From: Myxococcales bacterium
GTDB taxonomy: Bacteria; Myxococcota_A; Polyangia; Polyangiales; Ga0077539
DNA: 64,000 bases
Direction: 5' to 3'
Assembly (NCBI GenBank): GCA_016793325.1
Contig: JAEUKI010000062.1
Coordinates: 310,001 to 374,000, forward strand
The notes below the pieces were generated by a model. The model saw only the letters and a list, made by a program, of their open reading frames with translations, ran no database searches and was not told where the DNA came from. How positions within the stretch are numbered: the first letter of the stretch is position 1; every line of letters starts with the position of its first letter. This document shows positions 8,387 to 17,633 of the stretch, piece after piece. The translations under genes were made by a program, and so were the position numbers.

Positions 8387-8914
8387 ATGCGTTCGTCCGC
8401 GATTCTCGCACTGTTCCTCGTCGCATTCGCAGCCCCCGCTTGCGACCCGACCTGCAACGCGCCGCACCACGTGGGACTCGTTCTGTCGGGGCAGTCGAAT
8501 GTGCTCGAGTGCGGCCCTCACCGCGTGACCGACAGCGCTGCGTCCGTCGACGCATTTCTTCTCTGCGTCAACGACGCCATTCGTGCTCGACGTCCGTTCC
8601 GCGCGCAGTACAACATCGGCGCGCTCACCCGAACCACGGGTGAGCGCTGGGTCCTCGGTCGAGTCGCGAACGACACCTTCGAGGTGTTCAGTATCAGTTC
8701 GGTCGACACGCACTCCGTGAACCCGAAGGTGTTCGCCAACCGTTGCGACGGGCCAGCGATCATGGCTCCCTCGATGGTGGGTCCTCGCGCGTCCGACCTC
8801 GAGGTGAAGATCGACTGCACGTTCGCGCCTGGATCGCCCGCAGGAACGCCCTACTCGCCGCCCACGTTGATTCGCAACGGTCGCCTCTGCGGCAACGACC
8901 CGTCGACACCGTGA
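8387..8914 (+). CDS. Cysteine-rich lipoprotein, 175 residues, unknown function
   Basis: Start at ATG 8387 gives MRSSAILALFLVAFAAPAC, a signal peptide ending in a lipobox (APAC). The mature protein has about eight cysteines, likely disulfide-bonded in the periplasm or on the surface, and no recognised domain. A longer frame from 8243 would bury the signal peptide and overlap the upstream gene, so it is rejected. It lies about 110 bp after the preceding lipoprotein, with the same strand, so a small lipoprotein cluster is likely. Confidence 0.65.
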   Translation: MRSSAILALFLVAFAAPACDPTCNAPHHVGLVLSGQSNVLECGPHRVTDSAASVDAFLLCVNDAIRARRPFRAQYNIGALTRTTGERWVLGRVANDTFEVFSISSVDTHSVNPKVFANRCDGPAIMAPSMVGPRASDLEVKIDCTFAPGSPAGTPYSPPTLIRNGRLCGNDPSTP

Positions 8915-9150
8915 CCGCGCGTTGAGCCGATACCGTGACGATCGTCGTAGGTGGCTCTCTCAGCGGCGTTGGTTTGGGCTGGATTTCGACGGTCCCTCCG
9001 CCGTCGATCCGCTCGGGCATTTGCGATGCCCATCGCGGGCGCGGTTTCGCACTCGATCGACGACTGCAGCCTGCGCGACTTCTACACACCAGCCGTTCGA
9101 TCGCGCATGCCAGTCTCCGTCATTGGGCGAGGGCGAACGCGCCGAAATCG

Positions 9151-10410
9151 CTACTCGTCTCTCCGTTGCGGCATCGTTGGTAGCGACGCCATGTAGAGCG
9201 GCGGAGCACCTCCGCCATCCATGGGATAGCCCGTGAAAAACAAACGACCCGCGAGCAACACCGGCTGCGTCGCGGGACAGCGAGGGTCGGACACGAGCTG
9301 AACTTCCGTGCCCGTCGGGATGTGATAGCCGTACACGTCCACGCGATCGCCGAGGAAGCTTCCATTGGGCTGCGATGCGTTGCGGAGGTCACTCCAAGCG
9401 ATCCAGTCGCCTTCGATCGTCACCGCATCCTGAACGACCGGCCGATCCACAGGATCGTGCGTAATTCGACGAACTTCGCCCGTCGCTAGATCCGAATAGT
9501 ACACCTCGGGATTGTCCGGATCGACGCGAGTTCCGCGCGGCCCGTGACGTTGATCGATCCAAACAACGCGAGTTCCGTCGATCCACGGGTGCCACTGGGG
9601 CGAATTGCTCGGAGAGATCGCTCGCGGCTCCGGATCTCCGCGCTGCCAAACTTTGACCTGGCCCGCCATATCGACGACGAAGCGATCCCCGCTCGCGCGT
9701 AGCTCGCCAAACGAGTGTTGAAACCGCGGCTCCCAATTGTGCACGCGAACCCCAGTGCCGTCGGGGTTCATCGATTGAATCAAAACGACACTGGTTCCAG
9801 CCTCGATCGAGTTTCTCCAAGCAAACGCGATGAGGCTATCGGTCGCGCTGAAGCCGTACCATCCGGCCTCGCTCTCCGTTGGACGGCGCTGAAACTGCCA
9901 GATCACTCGACCACGCCCCGCGAGCTCGGGATGATCGTACTCGATGACGGCATCGGTGAACGAGCGCTGGTCCGTGAAAGCCGCGAGAAATTTGCCCGTC
10001 CGAAGCCCTAGCAACCCGCCCAGCGAGCGGTCCGACATCCCCTCGATGAGCGAATCGCCGATTCGAAATCGGATGAGCGATCCATACGCTGAATAGTAGA
10101 ACCAGCCGCCCGCCGAGTGCGCTCGATAGTTGTCTACCGGTCCGCCAAAGGCGATCGGAGCAAACCCACCGCAGGGTCTTCGCCGACTGGGAGAAAACAC
10201 GAGCTGCTCGCGGGGCAGGCGAAACTCCGGATCCAACCACGGGGCCGACGGTGAATCGGAGCCGGTGTCGGCAAGCGCGGGCCGAACGTCGTCTGGCGAA
10301 GCATCCCGAACGGCGCTCTCGAGTGACGCGTCGGCCCGAGTGATTGGAACGTGGCACGCTGCTGCTCCCTCGAGCAAGAGCAGCAAGATGCCGGATCGGT
10401 TCCAACGCAT
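9151..10410 (-). CDS. Lipoprotein with TolB-like beta-propeller repeats
   Basis: 419 residues. The start MRWNRSGILLLLLEGAAAC carries a signal peptide with a lipobox-type cysteine. An Asp/Ser-rich linker is followed by repeated strands containing W-x-D-x-R signatures (WIDQRHG, WSDLRN, and FAWRNS), spaced as in WD40/TolB-like propellers, suggesting one six- or seven-bladed propeller in the periplasm. No enzyme motif is seen. It is co-directional with the phosphodiesterase-like lipoprotein upstream (gap 93 bp), so the two may share a transcript. The 236 bp beyond its stop contain no other gene that I can support. Confidence 0.7.
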   Translation of the reverse strand: MRWNRSGILLLLLEGAAACHVPITRADASLESAVRDASPDDVRPALADTGSDSPSAPWLDPEFRLPREQLVFSPSRRRPCGGFAPIAFGGPVDNYRAHSAGGWFYYSAYGSLIRFRIGDSLIEGMSDRSLGGLLGLRTGKFLAAFTDQRSFTDAVIEYDHPELAGRGRVIWQFQRRPTESEAGWYGFSATDSLIAFAWRNSIEAGTSVVLIQSMNPDGTGVRVHNWEPRFQHSFGELRASGDRFVVDMAGQVKVWQRGDPEPRAISPSNSPQWHPWIDGTRVVWIDQRHGPRGTRVDPDNPEVYYSDLATGEVRRITHDPVDRPVVQDAVTIEGDWIAWSDLRNASQPNGSFLGDRVDVYGYHIPTGTEVQLVSDPRCPATQPVLLAGRLFFTGYPMDGGGAPPLYMASLPTMPQRRDE

Positions 10411-10503
10411 GATCGCGAGTCGATCTTCGCAGAGCGGCTCGTGGTTGTCGTTGTCCGTCGACGCCGTGACCGCGCGTCGGTCTTCTTCCTCGCGCCCCCG
10501 CTG

Positions 10504-11760
10504 CTACCGCGCGCGCGAAACGCCCTGCAATCCCCAGCTCGAATCGATCGCGACGCCGAGCCAGTCGAGCACCGTCGGCGCGGTGTCCATGTGCGACGCC
10601 CCCGCCGCGATCGTCGCGGGCGTGATCGATGGGCCCGACGCGACGAACCAGATCCGTCGGTTGTCGTCGTCGAGCGGCCCGTGCGTCGTGCCTCGTCCTC
10701 CGTGGTCCGTCGTGAGCACGAACAACCAATCTTCACGGGCCACCGTCGCGCGCGCGAGCACGCCGTCGATCAGCACCCCGAGGTTCTGATCGCACGACTC
10801 GATCGCCTCGATGTACCGCGGATTGTCCAGCGAAAATCCAGTCGAATGCCCCGCGGCGTCCGGCGCGTTCAAGTGCTGAACGTACAGGCGCTCGACGCCT
10901 GTTCTCGCCCGTTGCGCGAGCCATCGCGCCGCGAACGAGTCGAACCCGAAGTTGCGCTCGACCGAGGTGGCGCCGAGCGAGGTCTCGACGATCTGCGTCG
11001 TCACTTCTTCCCACGCGGTCGAGACGACCGCGCGATGCCCTGCGTCCACGGCGCGCGCGACGAAGGTCCGATGCGCGCTGTCGCGCATCGCGTACTCGCC
11101 GTTGGACACCACGCGATGGCGCGACGGATCGACGCCAGTGAACGTGCTCATCCAGCCCGGCGCGCTCACCGTTTGCGCCGCGAGCTGCGTGCGCGCGTCG
11201 AACGACTGCACCGCGCGTCGCCGCAAGAAATCCAGGACCGGCGTGCGCGCTGCTTCGACGGCGTCCGGCCGCGCGCCGTCGTACCCGATGACCATCACCC
11301 GACGATCGTCGCGCGTGGCGGGCGGTCGAAAGAGCCGCAGCGTCGCGCTCTTCGAAGCGAGCACGCTGCCGTCGCTCGCGCGAAGCTCGATCGCTGCGCG
11401 ATGGATTCCAGTGCGGAGCGCGCTGGTGTCGACCTGCGCGGTTCGGGTCGCGTTCGTGCCCGTCACCTCGAGCCACGGCGCGGACGAGACGAGCGCTCCG
11501 CACTCGGGCGCGACGGGCCACGCGAACTCGACGCGCGGAGCGGGCTCGCCGTCCCACAATCGAAGCTCGAGCTCGACCGAGCTCAGCGCCGCCGTCGCCG
11601 CGGCGATGCACGCAGACGCATCCATCGCGGCGACATCCATCGCTTGAACATCCGCCGCTGCGCTGTCTCCCGACGACGCGACGTCCGGCGCGGACGGCGG
11701 TGCGGGGCGGCACGCCCACATCGAAGCACTGAAGCAAGCCAACGCGATCGCTCTGCGCAC
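10504..11760 (-). CDS. Alkaline-phosphatase-superfamily phosphodiesterase-like lipoprotein
   Basis: 418 residues from GTG 11760, giving a short signal peptide (MRRAIALACFSASMWAC) and an Asp/Ala-rich linker. The catalytic region carries VMVIGYDGARPDAVE (metal-binding Asp), SAPGWMSTFTG (nucleophile Thr/Ser position), HSTGFSLDNP and TTDHGG near the C-terminus, the pattern of type I phosphodiesterases/nucleotide pyrophosphatases and sulfatase relatives. It would hydrolyse phosphate or sulfate esters outside the inner membrane with two metal ions; the substrate is unknown. The frame is open upstream to 12054, but that region overlaps the divergent zinc-ribbon gene, so the shorter start is preferred. 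No clear Shine-Dalgarno supports it. Confidence 0.75.
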   Translation of the reverse strand: MRRAIALACFSASMWACRPAPPSAPDVASSGDSAAADVQAMDVAAMDASACIAAATAALSSVELELRLWDGEPAPRVEFAWPVAPECGALVSSAPWLEVTGTNATRTAQVDTSALRTGIHRAAIELRASDGSVLASKSATLRLFRPPATRDDRRVMVIGYDGARPDAVEAARTPVLDFLRRRAVQSFDARTQLAAQTVSAPGWMSTFTGVDPSRHRVVSNGEYAMRDSAHRTFVARAVDAGHRAVVSTAWEEVTTQIVETSLGATSVERNFGFDSFAARWLAQRARTGVERLYVQHLNAPDAAGHSTGFSLDNPRYIEAIESCDQNLGVLIDGVLARATVAREDWLFVLTTDHGGRGTTHGPLDDDNRRIWFVASGPSITPATIAAGASHMDTAPTVLDWLGVAIDSSWGLQGVSRAR

Positions 11761-11839
11761 GCGCGGAGTATCGCACGTACAGAGTTCGCGATCGGCCGCT
11801 CGGCGCGACGTCACTGCGCAAGTGTGCGAGCCTCGCGTC

Positions 11840-12181
11840 ATGCACCCGATGTCTCCATGCCCTGGTTGCGCGCGGCACGTCCGCGTGCAGGACGAGCGCT
11901 GCCCGTTTTGCGCTGAAACCATGCCGGTTCGAACGATCGTCGCCCCGGTCGACACCCGCGGAATGACGCGCGCCGCGCTCTTCTTGCTCGGCGCGGTCGC
12001 CCTCGGCGCGTGCCAGACGCAGGCCCAACAGAGCTCGAACGAGAGCAACGCCACCTCGGGTTACGGCGGACCTGGGATGCAAGATCCTTCCTCCGGCTCG
12101 ACCGCGACCGATACTGCGCCCGCCGACGCTTCTGAACCCACCACCGTCGTCGCGATTTACGGCGCGCCTTCGCCGCAATGA
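11840..12181 (+). CDS. Zinc-ribbon plus hydrophobic-segment small protein
   Basis: 113 residues. Seen: an N-terminal zinc ribbon of the form CPGC...CPFC (residues 6-9 and about 20-23), a basic-hydrophobic stretch MTRAALFLLGAVALGAC that looks like a membrane segment or lipobox, and a low-complexity C-terminal tail ending YGAPSPQ. ATG 11840 or 11849 could be the start; neither has a strong ribosome binding site. This ribbon-helix-tail layout recurs in myxobacterial proteins, from memory; function unknown. It diverges from the phosphodiesterase gene and ends 16 bp before the DUF1688-like gene, so it may be in one transcript with it. Confidence 0.65.
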   Translation: MHPMSPCPGCARHVRVQDERCPFCAETMPVRTIVAPVDTRGMTRAALFLLGAVALGACQTQAQQSSNESNATSGYGGPGMQDPSSGSTATDTAPADASEPTTVVAIYGAPSPQ

Positions 12182-12197
12182 GCCGCGCCCCACTGCG

Positions 12198-13367
12198 ATG
12201 AGCAATCAACCCGTCCAGAGACCGCTCTTCCAACTGTTGCGTTCGGGGTTCTTCTCCAGCGTCGGCGCCCGTCGCTACGACGACTCGGTGCGCGTGGGCT
12301 CGTTCGAGCGCTGGCGCATCGACGAGCGAAAGCTCTCGGTCGCAGCGCGCATGGCGGCGACTGCGATCGTTCGAAAGTCGAGCGCGCTCCGCTTGGGGCC
12401 GTACGGCGTTCTCTCGCGCCTCGCGCCCGATGGATACGACCGCGTCTCGGCCCTCCACGGTCGCTTCGACGCGCTCGCGTACGACGAGCTCGCCCGCGCC
12501 CGCGCGCTCGCTGACTTGATCGCGCTCGCGAGCGTCCTCGACGTCGATCCTGGCCCCGCGTGGCGCATGCGAACTCGCACCGGAGCGCTCCTCGGCGGGC
12601 AAGACGCCAACCTCGTCGTGGCGTACGGCTTGTTCGCCAACGGAGCGTTCTCGCGCGAGGGCGCGAAGGATCCCCTGCGTGTCGACGCGTCGATGCTCGC
12701 CTCCGTCGAGCGCTCGACCCTCGATGTGGCGTTCGCGAGCATCGAGACGCCGTTGCCCGAGCGGCTCGACGATCGATTGGCGCGGCTGCGCGCGGTCGGC
12801 GCGGCGATGGTCGCGAGCGACGACCCGCTCCAGCGCCTCGGAGCGGCAGCGGTCGACGCGTGGGTCGCGCCGATCAACGGTCGCGCGGTCGAGGTCGTTC
12901 CGTTCGACTCGTTGCTCGCGGACGCCGTGCGCCGAACGAGCGCTGCGGGCGACGAGCGGAGCGCGCCCCTCGGGAACTACTTGATAAGTGAACACGACGC
13001 CCGGTACCTCGAGCTCGCCTGGTCGTGGGCCGCCCTCTTGCCTAGGCTGGGAGCGACCTTGGGCAACCCCGAGTCCGTGCTCCTCGCGCCCGATCGCTGG
13101 TCGGTCTCGTTGCTCGTGGACACAGGAGTGTTCGCGCCCGCGTCGGGAACGCCCCCGAAAGAGCTCGTCGCGGACCCCTCGGCGCGGGTCGAGCTCGCGT
13201 CGCTCGTGCCGTTCGCGCTCGACGCGCTGTGCGTGCAGGTTCGAGCGTTGATCAAATGCGACGAGCTTCGTTTGCCGAAGCAGCTCATCGCCGAGTGGGG
13301 AACGATCGCTGCAGGCCGCGCGCTCTCCGCCCGCGATCGGCCCGGCGGATTGCCCCTCGTGTGGTGA
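12198..13367 (+). CDS. DUF1688 / URC4 (Urg3)-like protein, probable uracil catabolism
   Basis: 389 residues, cytosolic. The order of landmarks resembles the DUF1688/URC4 family: a WR(I)D segment, a DVDPGPAWRMRTRTG block, GAFSREGAKDPLRVDAS, then a C-terminal WSVSLLVDTGVF segment and a closing EWGTIAAGRALSARDRPGG, comparable to the WAAGR-ending of the family. Known: in fungi, URC4 belongs to a pyrimidine degradation route together with a uracil phosphoribosyltransferase; bacterial homologues are often clustered with one. Inferred here from the convergent neighbour, upp, 6 bp away. No separate catalytic residues can be pointed to. The match is from memory of the family, not a search, hence moderate confidence. 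Confidence 0.55.
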   Translation: MSNQPVQRPLFQLLRSGFFSSVGARRYDDSVRVGSFERWRIDERKLSVAARMAATAIVRKSSALRLGPYGVLSRLAPDGYDRVSALHGRFDALAYDELARARALADLIALASVLDVDPGPAWRMRTRTGALLGGQDANLVVAYGLFANGAFSREGAKDPLRVDASMLASVERSTLDVAFASIETPLPERLDDRLARLRAVGAAMVASDDPLQRLGAAAVDAWVAPINGRAVEVVPFDSLLADAVRRTSAAGDERSAPLGNYLISEHDARYLELAWSWAALLPRLGATLGNPESVLLAPDRWSVSLLVDTGVFAPASGTPPKELVADPSARVELASLVPFALDALCVQVRALIKCDELRLPKQLIAEWGTIAAGRALSARDRPGGLPLVW

Positions 13368-13373
13368 CAGCTC

Positions 13374-14015
13374 TCAGCGCGTCCCGAACAAGCGGTCGCC
13401 GGCGTCGCCGAGGCCGGGGATGATGTAGCCCTTCTCGTTGAGCCGCTCGTCGACCGCCGCGGTGTAGACCGGCACGTCGGGGTGGGCGTCGTGAAAGGTC
13501 TTGATGCCCTCGGGGCACGCGAGCAAGCACACGAATTTCAACGCGCCGGGCTTCGCGCGCTTCATCCGATCGATCGCCGCGACCGCCGAGTTGCCCGTGG
13601 CCAACATCGGATCGCACACGATCACCGTGCGATCGTGCAGCTTTCCTGGAACCTTGAAGAAGTACTCCACCGGCTCGAGGGTCTCGTGATTGCGATACAT
13701 CCCGATGTGTCCCACGCGAGCGCTCGGAACGATCTCGAGCATCCCGTCGACGATGCCCAAGCCCGCCCGAAGAATCCCCACGAGGACGAGCTTCTTCCCG
13801 TCGAGCACGGGCGCGTCGGCCATCTTTTGCACGGGCGTCTCGATCTCGGTGTGCGTCACGCCGAGGTCGCGCGTGGCCTCGTACGCGAGGAGCATCGAGA
13901 TCTCCTTCAAGAGCCGCCGAAACTCCGCGACGGGCGTCTCTTTGCGGCGCATCAACGTGAGCTTGTGCTGCACGAGCGGGTGTCGAACGACGATGGTCTG
14001 AGCGCTCTCGGTCAT
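13374..14015 (-). CDS. upp: Uracil phosphoribosyltransferase
   Basis: 213 residues, normal length. Converts uracil plus PRPP to UMP and pyrophosphate in the cytosol. Seen: VIVCDPMLATGNSA PRPP-binding loop, VGILRAGLG, and the uracil-binding C-terminal YIIPGLGDAGDRLFGT. The start is MTESAQTIVV at 14015; the frame is open to 14111 but the added residues have no family similarity. It is convergent with the URC4-like gene, with 6 bp between stops. Confidence 0.96.
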   Translation of the reverse strand: MTESAQTIVVRHPLVQHKLTLMRRKETPVAEFRRLLKEISMLLAYEATRDLGVTHTEIETPVQKMADAPVLDGKKLVLVGILRAGLGIVDGMLEIVPSARVGHIGMYRNHETLEPVEYFFKVPGKLHDRTVIVCDPMLATGNSAVAAIDRMKRAKPGALKFVCLLACPEGIKTFHDAHPDVPVYTAAVDERLNEKGYIIPGLGDAGDRLFGTR

Positions 14016-14132
14016 AGCCCCGAGAGTGTCGTCCGAACCCCTACTGAAGTGCGAACAAACTGCACTCGCGCGTGTCCGAGGACTCTGGCCGCTTGCATCG
14101 ATCGGCCGCAATCGCCGTAATACTCACCTGCC

Positions 14133-16127
14133 GTGACGACCGTGATCGCCCGACACAAAGCCGCCCTCGCTCTCGCGCTCTCGCTCGCGCCCGCCGTCGC
14201 AAAGGCCGACACGATCCCGATCGAGATCGTCGACCGCGGATCGACGCGCATTTTGCCTGACGGCCGCCTCGGCGACTGGCGCCGCTTCACCGAGCTGATC
14301 GGCCTCGACGCGCGCGGCCAGGTCGTCTCCGGCGTCGACCGCTGGATGAACGACCAGGACGCGAGCGTGGGCTTCGCGCTCGCCAAGGACGACCAGTACC
14401 TCTACATCGCCGCTGAAGTTCGCGACGACCAGATCGTTCGCTCGCGCGAGCACCGCAACACCGAGGACGCGATCGTGATCTCGCTCGGCGTTCGCGCGGG
14501 GGCTCGCACCGTGGGCTACGACATCGCGCTTCAACCGGGGATTCCCGGGAGTTTTGCGGGGCAAGTCGAGTTTCGCGGCGCGCGTTCGGGCGCCATCACC
14601 GGCGCCCGCGTGGTCGAAGAGAACCTCCAGGGAGGTGGTGGCTTCACGATCGAAGCGCAGATCCCCTGGACCTCGTTGCCAGACCTCCGTCAGAACCTCG
14701 CGTCGCTCCGCGGCCGCGTCGCGTATCACGACGCCGACTCGCCCGGCCGCGGCGGAATCGAGTCCGTCCTCGCGACAGGCCCTGGCGACGGTCGCAACTA
14801 CGAGCAGCTCGCGCCCGCCCGAGGCTCCACGGTGTCGACCGCGGGCGACCTCGTCACGCAGTTTCGGCAAGCGCAAAACCTGGTGACCTCCGAGCCCTTT
14901 CTCGACCGGTCGGGCAACATCGCGGGCGACGCGCAGCTCGAGCGCGTCGTGATGTTTCCGCGGTTCTGCGTGGTCGCGGGGCCGGGAATCGCGGGCGGCT
15001 CGCGCTACGCGTTCTTCGAGCACCCCGTTCGAACGAGCGAGGACCTCGTCGAGGTCGCGCTCCGCGACGTCACGGGCGACAGCCGACTCGACGTGATCAT
15101 TCGCGCGCGCGTGTCCGCCAACAACATGACGCGCGAGATCCTGTACGTGTACGGCGCGGTCGGCGGGGCCGATCAGCTCGAGCGACTGTTCGCGCACGAG
15201 CTCTCGCGCTCGTCGTCCGCGGGTCGCGTCGTCAACCGCGCGACGTACGAGCAGGGCCCACGAATTCGAGTGACGTTCGCGTCGAACGAAGGGCTCACGC
15301 AGCAGAATTTTCCGCGCGTTCAAGAGACGGGCGTGCAGCTCCCGATGCTCGCGTGGGGGCAGTATCGCTCGGTCGCGTACCGCTGGATGGAGGGCGTCAA
15401 TCGCTTCGACATCGACGGCTCCGAGCCCAACCCGAACAACGGCGGCGCGCGCGTCACCACCCCCTCTGGCCCCGAAAACACCGCCGGCGGAACGCCCGGC
15501 GCGACCGTCGCCGTCGCCCCGTCGGACCTCCAAGGCGTGCTCGCGCTCTTTCGCCAACGCGCGCGCCTCGACGCCAACGCGCGCCCCGATTTTCAAGCTG
15601 AGGGCAACGTCGCCGAAGACCGTCAGACCGAGACCGTGCAGATCTACGGCCGCTCGCTCATCGTCGCGGGCCGCGCCTTCATGGCCGGTCGCTCGTACTA
15701 CTCGGTCGAGCTCCCCGAAGGGTTCACGGTCCTCGCGCTCGACCTCGCGGACGTCACCGACGACGGCCAATCCGAAGCGATCGTGCGCGCGCGACGTCCG
15801 TCCACGATTCAAGTGCGGGGGCAACAGCTCGAGGTCGTGAAGGACTTCTTGCTCGTGTACTCGTTCGATCCAGCGCATCGCGGCCGCGTGTTCGCCGCGG
15901 AAGTCGCGCGTCGCGTCGGGAGCGAAGGGATCGCCAACGACGTCCGCGGGCTCGCTCGCGGCCGCGGCAACGGCCTCACCATCAGCGCTGGACGCGCGAC
16001 GGGATGGACCGAGCAGAGCTACCCGTTTCGCGACACGCCCCCGCAGGGCTTCGCGCCGCTCCTCTTGCCGTGGGTCAACCGAGCCCCGCTCCAATACCGA
16101 TGGAACGGCCAGACACTCGCTCCGTAA
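14133..16127 (+). CDS. Secreted protein with N-terminal CBM9/DOMON-like domain
   Basis: 664 residues from GTG 14133. Signal peptide of about 25 residues ending AVAKA. Residues 30-210 match the pattern of the lipoprotein at 2976: DGRLGDW, YLYIAAEVRDDQIV, EAQIPWTSL, suggesting a family 9 carbohydrate-binding-like fold. The remainder (about 240-660) has two related halves with repeated LDLADVTDDGQSEAIVRAR and VALRDVTGDSRLDVIIRAR strands, like FG-GAP/VCBS calcium-associated repeats. It probably acts at or beyond the outer membrane. No transmembrane helix after the signal peptide. It is followed 48 bp later by an ExbD-like gene on the same strand. Confidence 0.7.
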   Translation: MTTVIARHKAALALALSLAPAVAKADTIPIEIVDRGSTRILPDGRLGDWRRFTELIGLDARGQVVSGVDRWMNDQDASVGFALAKDDQYLYIAAEVRDDQIVRSREHRNTEDAIVISLGVRAGARTVGYDIALQPGIPGSFAGQVEFRGARSGAITGARVVEENLQGGGGFTIEAQIPWTSLPDLRQNLASLRGRVAYHDADSPGRGGIESVLATGPGDGRNYEQLAPARGSTVSTAGDLVTQFRQAQNLVTSEPFLDRSGNIAGDAQLERVVMFPRFCVVAGPGIAGGSRYAFFEHPVRTSEDLVEVALRDVTGDSRLDVIIRARVSANNMTREILYVYGAVGGADQLERLFAHELSRSSSAGRVVNRATYEQGPRIRVTFASNEGLTQQNFPRVQETGVQLPMLAWGQYRSVAYRWMEGVNRFDIDGSEPNPNNGGARVTTPSGPENTAGGTPGATVAVAPSDLQGVLALFRQRARLDANARPDFQAEGNVAEDRQTETVQIYGRSLIVAGRAFMAGRSYYSVELPEGFTVLALDLADVTDDGQSEAIVRARRPSTIQVRGQQLEVVKDFLLVYSFDPAHRGRVFAAEVARRVGSEGIANDVRGLARGRGNGLTISAGRATGWTEQSYPFRDTPPQGFAPLLLPWVNRAPLQYRWNGQTLAP

Positions 16128-16175
16128 CGCGATCGTCTGTCACCGCGCGTCTGCGACGGCGACAGCACGAACCAC

Positions 16176-16730
16176 ATGAGCGCGACGGCATCGTATTCGA
16201 CCGCAGAGTGGCTGCGCATTCGCCGACGATTGAAAGCGCGAGACGCCCCGCCGCCCTCGAGCGAGCTCTCGATCGTTCCGCTGCTCGACATCGTGATGAA
16301 CGTGATGCTCTTCGTGCTCGCGTCGGTCACCACGATGCTGACGTCCAACATCAACGTCCCAGCTCCGCCGTCGTGCGCGTCGTGCCGCGGCGGAGAGCCG
16401 ATTCACTTCACCGTGAAGCTCACGCGCGACGGGTTCATCGTGGGCGCTCCGCAGGGATATTTGCAGGCGGATTGTCGCTCGCTGGGACCCGCTACGGTCA
16501 CGGTCCCGACTCGATTCGGCGCCCATGATTTCAATCGACTCACCGCGTGTCTCTCGACCGCCCGCGCCGTCCCTTCGTGGCGCGAGCAGCTCTCGCGTCA
16601 GCGCGTGATCGACGTCGCTGCGGACGGGGCGCTGCCGTACTCGACGCTCGTGCGCACCCTCGACGCGACGCGCGAGACTCAACCCGGCGCGCGAGACCTG
16701 TTCGACGAGCCGCGCCTAGGGATCTTGTGA
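16176..16730 (+). CDS. ExbD/TolR-like biopolymer transport protein
   Basis: 184 residues. One transmembrane helix near residues 30-55 (SIVPLLDIVMNVMLFVLASV) with the aspartate in PLLD, the conserved proton-path residue of ExbD/TolR, preceded by a short cytoplasmic Arg-rich start. The periplasmic part ends in a compact domain. Known: ExbD acts with ExbB/TonB or similar channel proteins to use proton motive force. No ExbB gene adjoins here; an ExbB-like gene appears 30 kb away. It may pair with the CBM9-like protein upstream, but that is inference. Two cysteines (CASC) follow the helix. Confidence 0.75.
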   Translation: MSATASYSTAEWLRIRRRLKARDAPPPSSELSIVPLLDIVMNVMLFVLASVTTMLTSNINVPAPPSCASCRGGEPIHFTVKLTRDGFIVGAPQGYLQADCRSLGPATVTVPTRFGAHDFNRLTACLSTARAVPSWREQLSRQRVIDVAADGALPYSTLVRTLDATRETQPGARDLFDEPRLGIL

Positions 16731-16748
16731 GCGAATGTTTCGAGCGAC

Positions 16749-17633
16749 TCAGCGCCGCTCGATGCCGAACGCAAACAACGGCTCGGGCGACAGCTCGAAC
16801 GTCACGCGCTGCCCGATCTCGAGCGCGTGCGGCTGCCTCGGACCGTCGAGAAACAAGCTCCCCTCGCGCATCTTGTTGATCACTTCGACGCGCGTTCCGG
16901 GCTCGATGATGGCCTTCTCGACCGCGAAGCCCTTTCCGTCCGGCGTGTACGGCTCGCGCACGATGAGCTGCAGTTTGCGCGATCGAAGCGGGAGGATCTT
17001 TCCTCCCGCCGAGCGGATCGCCGCGGTGCTCCCGACCGCAGGGCCGATGTAGAAACCCGAGCTCTTGTGCTCCTCGGTCTTGCCGTCGACCGTGAGAAAG
17101 TACCGCGACGTCATCGCGGGACTTTTGTGCGCGAAGAGCACCTCGTTGAGGATCCTTCGGTGGACCTCGCGCCCGTCCACCATCACGCGCATCCGCGAGA
17201 GCCTCTGCAGGCGAGTGCGCCCCTCGACGATCGCGCGGAGCTTCGCGAGGACCTCGCCCTTCTTCGCCCCCGCGAGAAAGCCCACAGAATCAAGCGGCGC
17301 TGAATTGATCCCGAGGATCGGCGTCGCCGCGAGCGCGTGCGAGACGCTGAGCAGCGTTCCATCGCCGCCGACGGTCACCACGAGATCGAACCCGTCGACG
17401 GACCCGAGCTGCGATCGATCGCGAAACCTCGCGTGCAAGTCGAGCGCTTCGACCGCGGCGCGCACCTCGGCGAGCGTCTCTCGGTGGTGCTCGTCCGCGC
17501 GCACGAGCCGCTCGACCGACGGATCGCCCTTGCGCAAGAGCTCGCGCACGCGCCGCATCTTGTGCTGCCGCACATAGAGCTCGTAGGCGGACTTCTTGGA
17601 CACGACCAAGATGCGTTCGATCGATCGCTTCAT
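16749..17633 (-). CDS. nadK: NAD kinase
   Basis: 294 residues; phosphorylates NAD(H) to NADP(H). Seen: VVTVGGDGTLL at about 84-94, the GGDGT signature; RILNEVLF with the NE/D motif; SGFYIGPAVGSTAAIRSAGG. Start at ATG 17633 overlaps the NUDIX stop by four bases (ATGA), implying translational coupling and joint expression with it. It is the last gene of the rplM-led minus-strand run. Slightly long N-terminal extension (about 60 residues, charged) before the catalytic core. Confidence 0.93.
   Translation of the reverse strand: MKRSIERILVVSKKSAYELYVRQHKMRRVRELLRKGDPSVERLVRADEHHRETLAEVRAAVEALDLHARFRDRSQLGSVDGFDLVVTVGGDGTLLSVSHALAATPILGINSAPLDSVGFLAGAKKGEVLAKLRAIVEGRTRLQRLSRMRVMVDGREVHRRILNEVLFAHKSPAMTSRYFLTVDGKTEEHKSSGFYIGPAVGSTAAIRSAGGKILPLRSRKLQLIVREPYTPDGKGFAVEKAIIEPGTRVEVINKMREGSLFLDGPRQPHALEIGQRVTFELSPEPLFAFGIERR

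Noticed and set aside
16176..16730. TonB-type system locus
   Set aside because: No TonB, ExbB or TonB-dependent receptor gene is adjacent.
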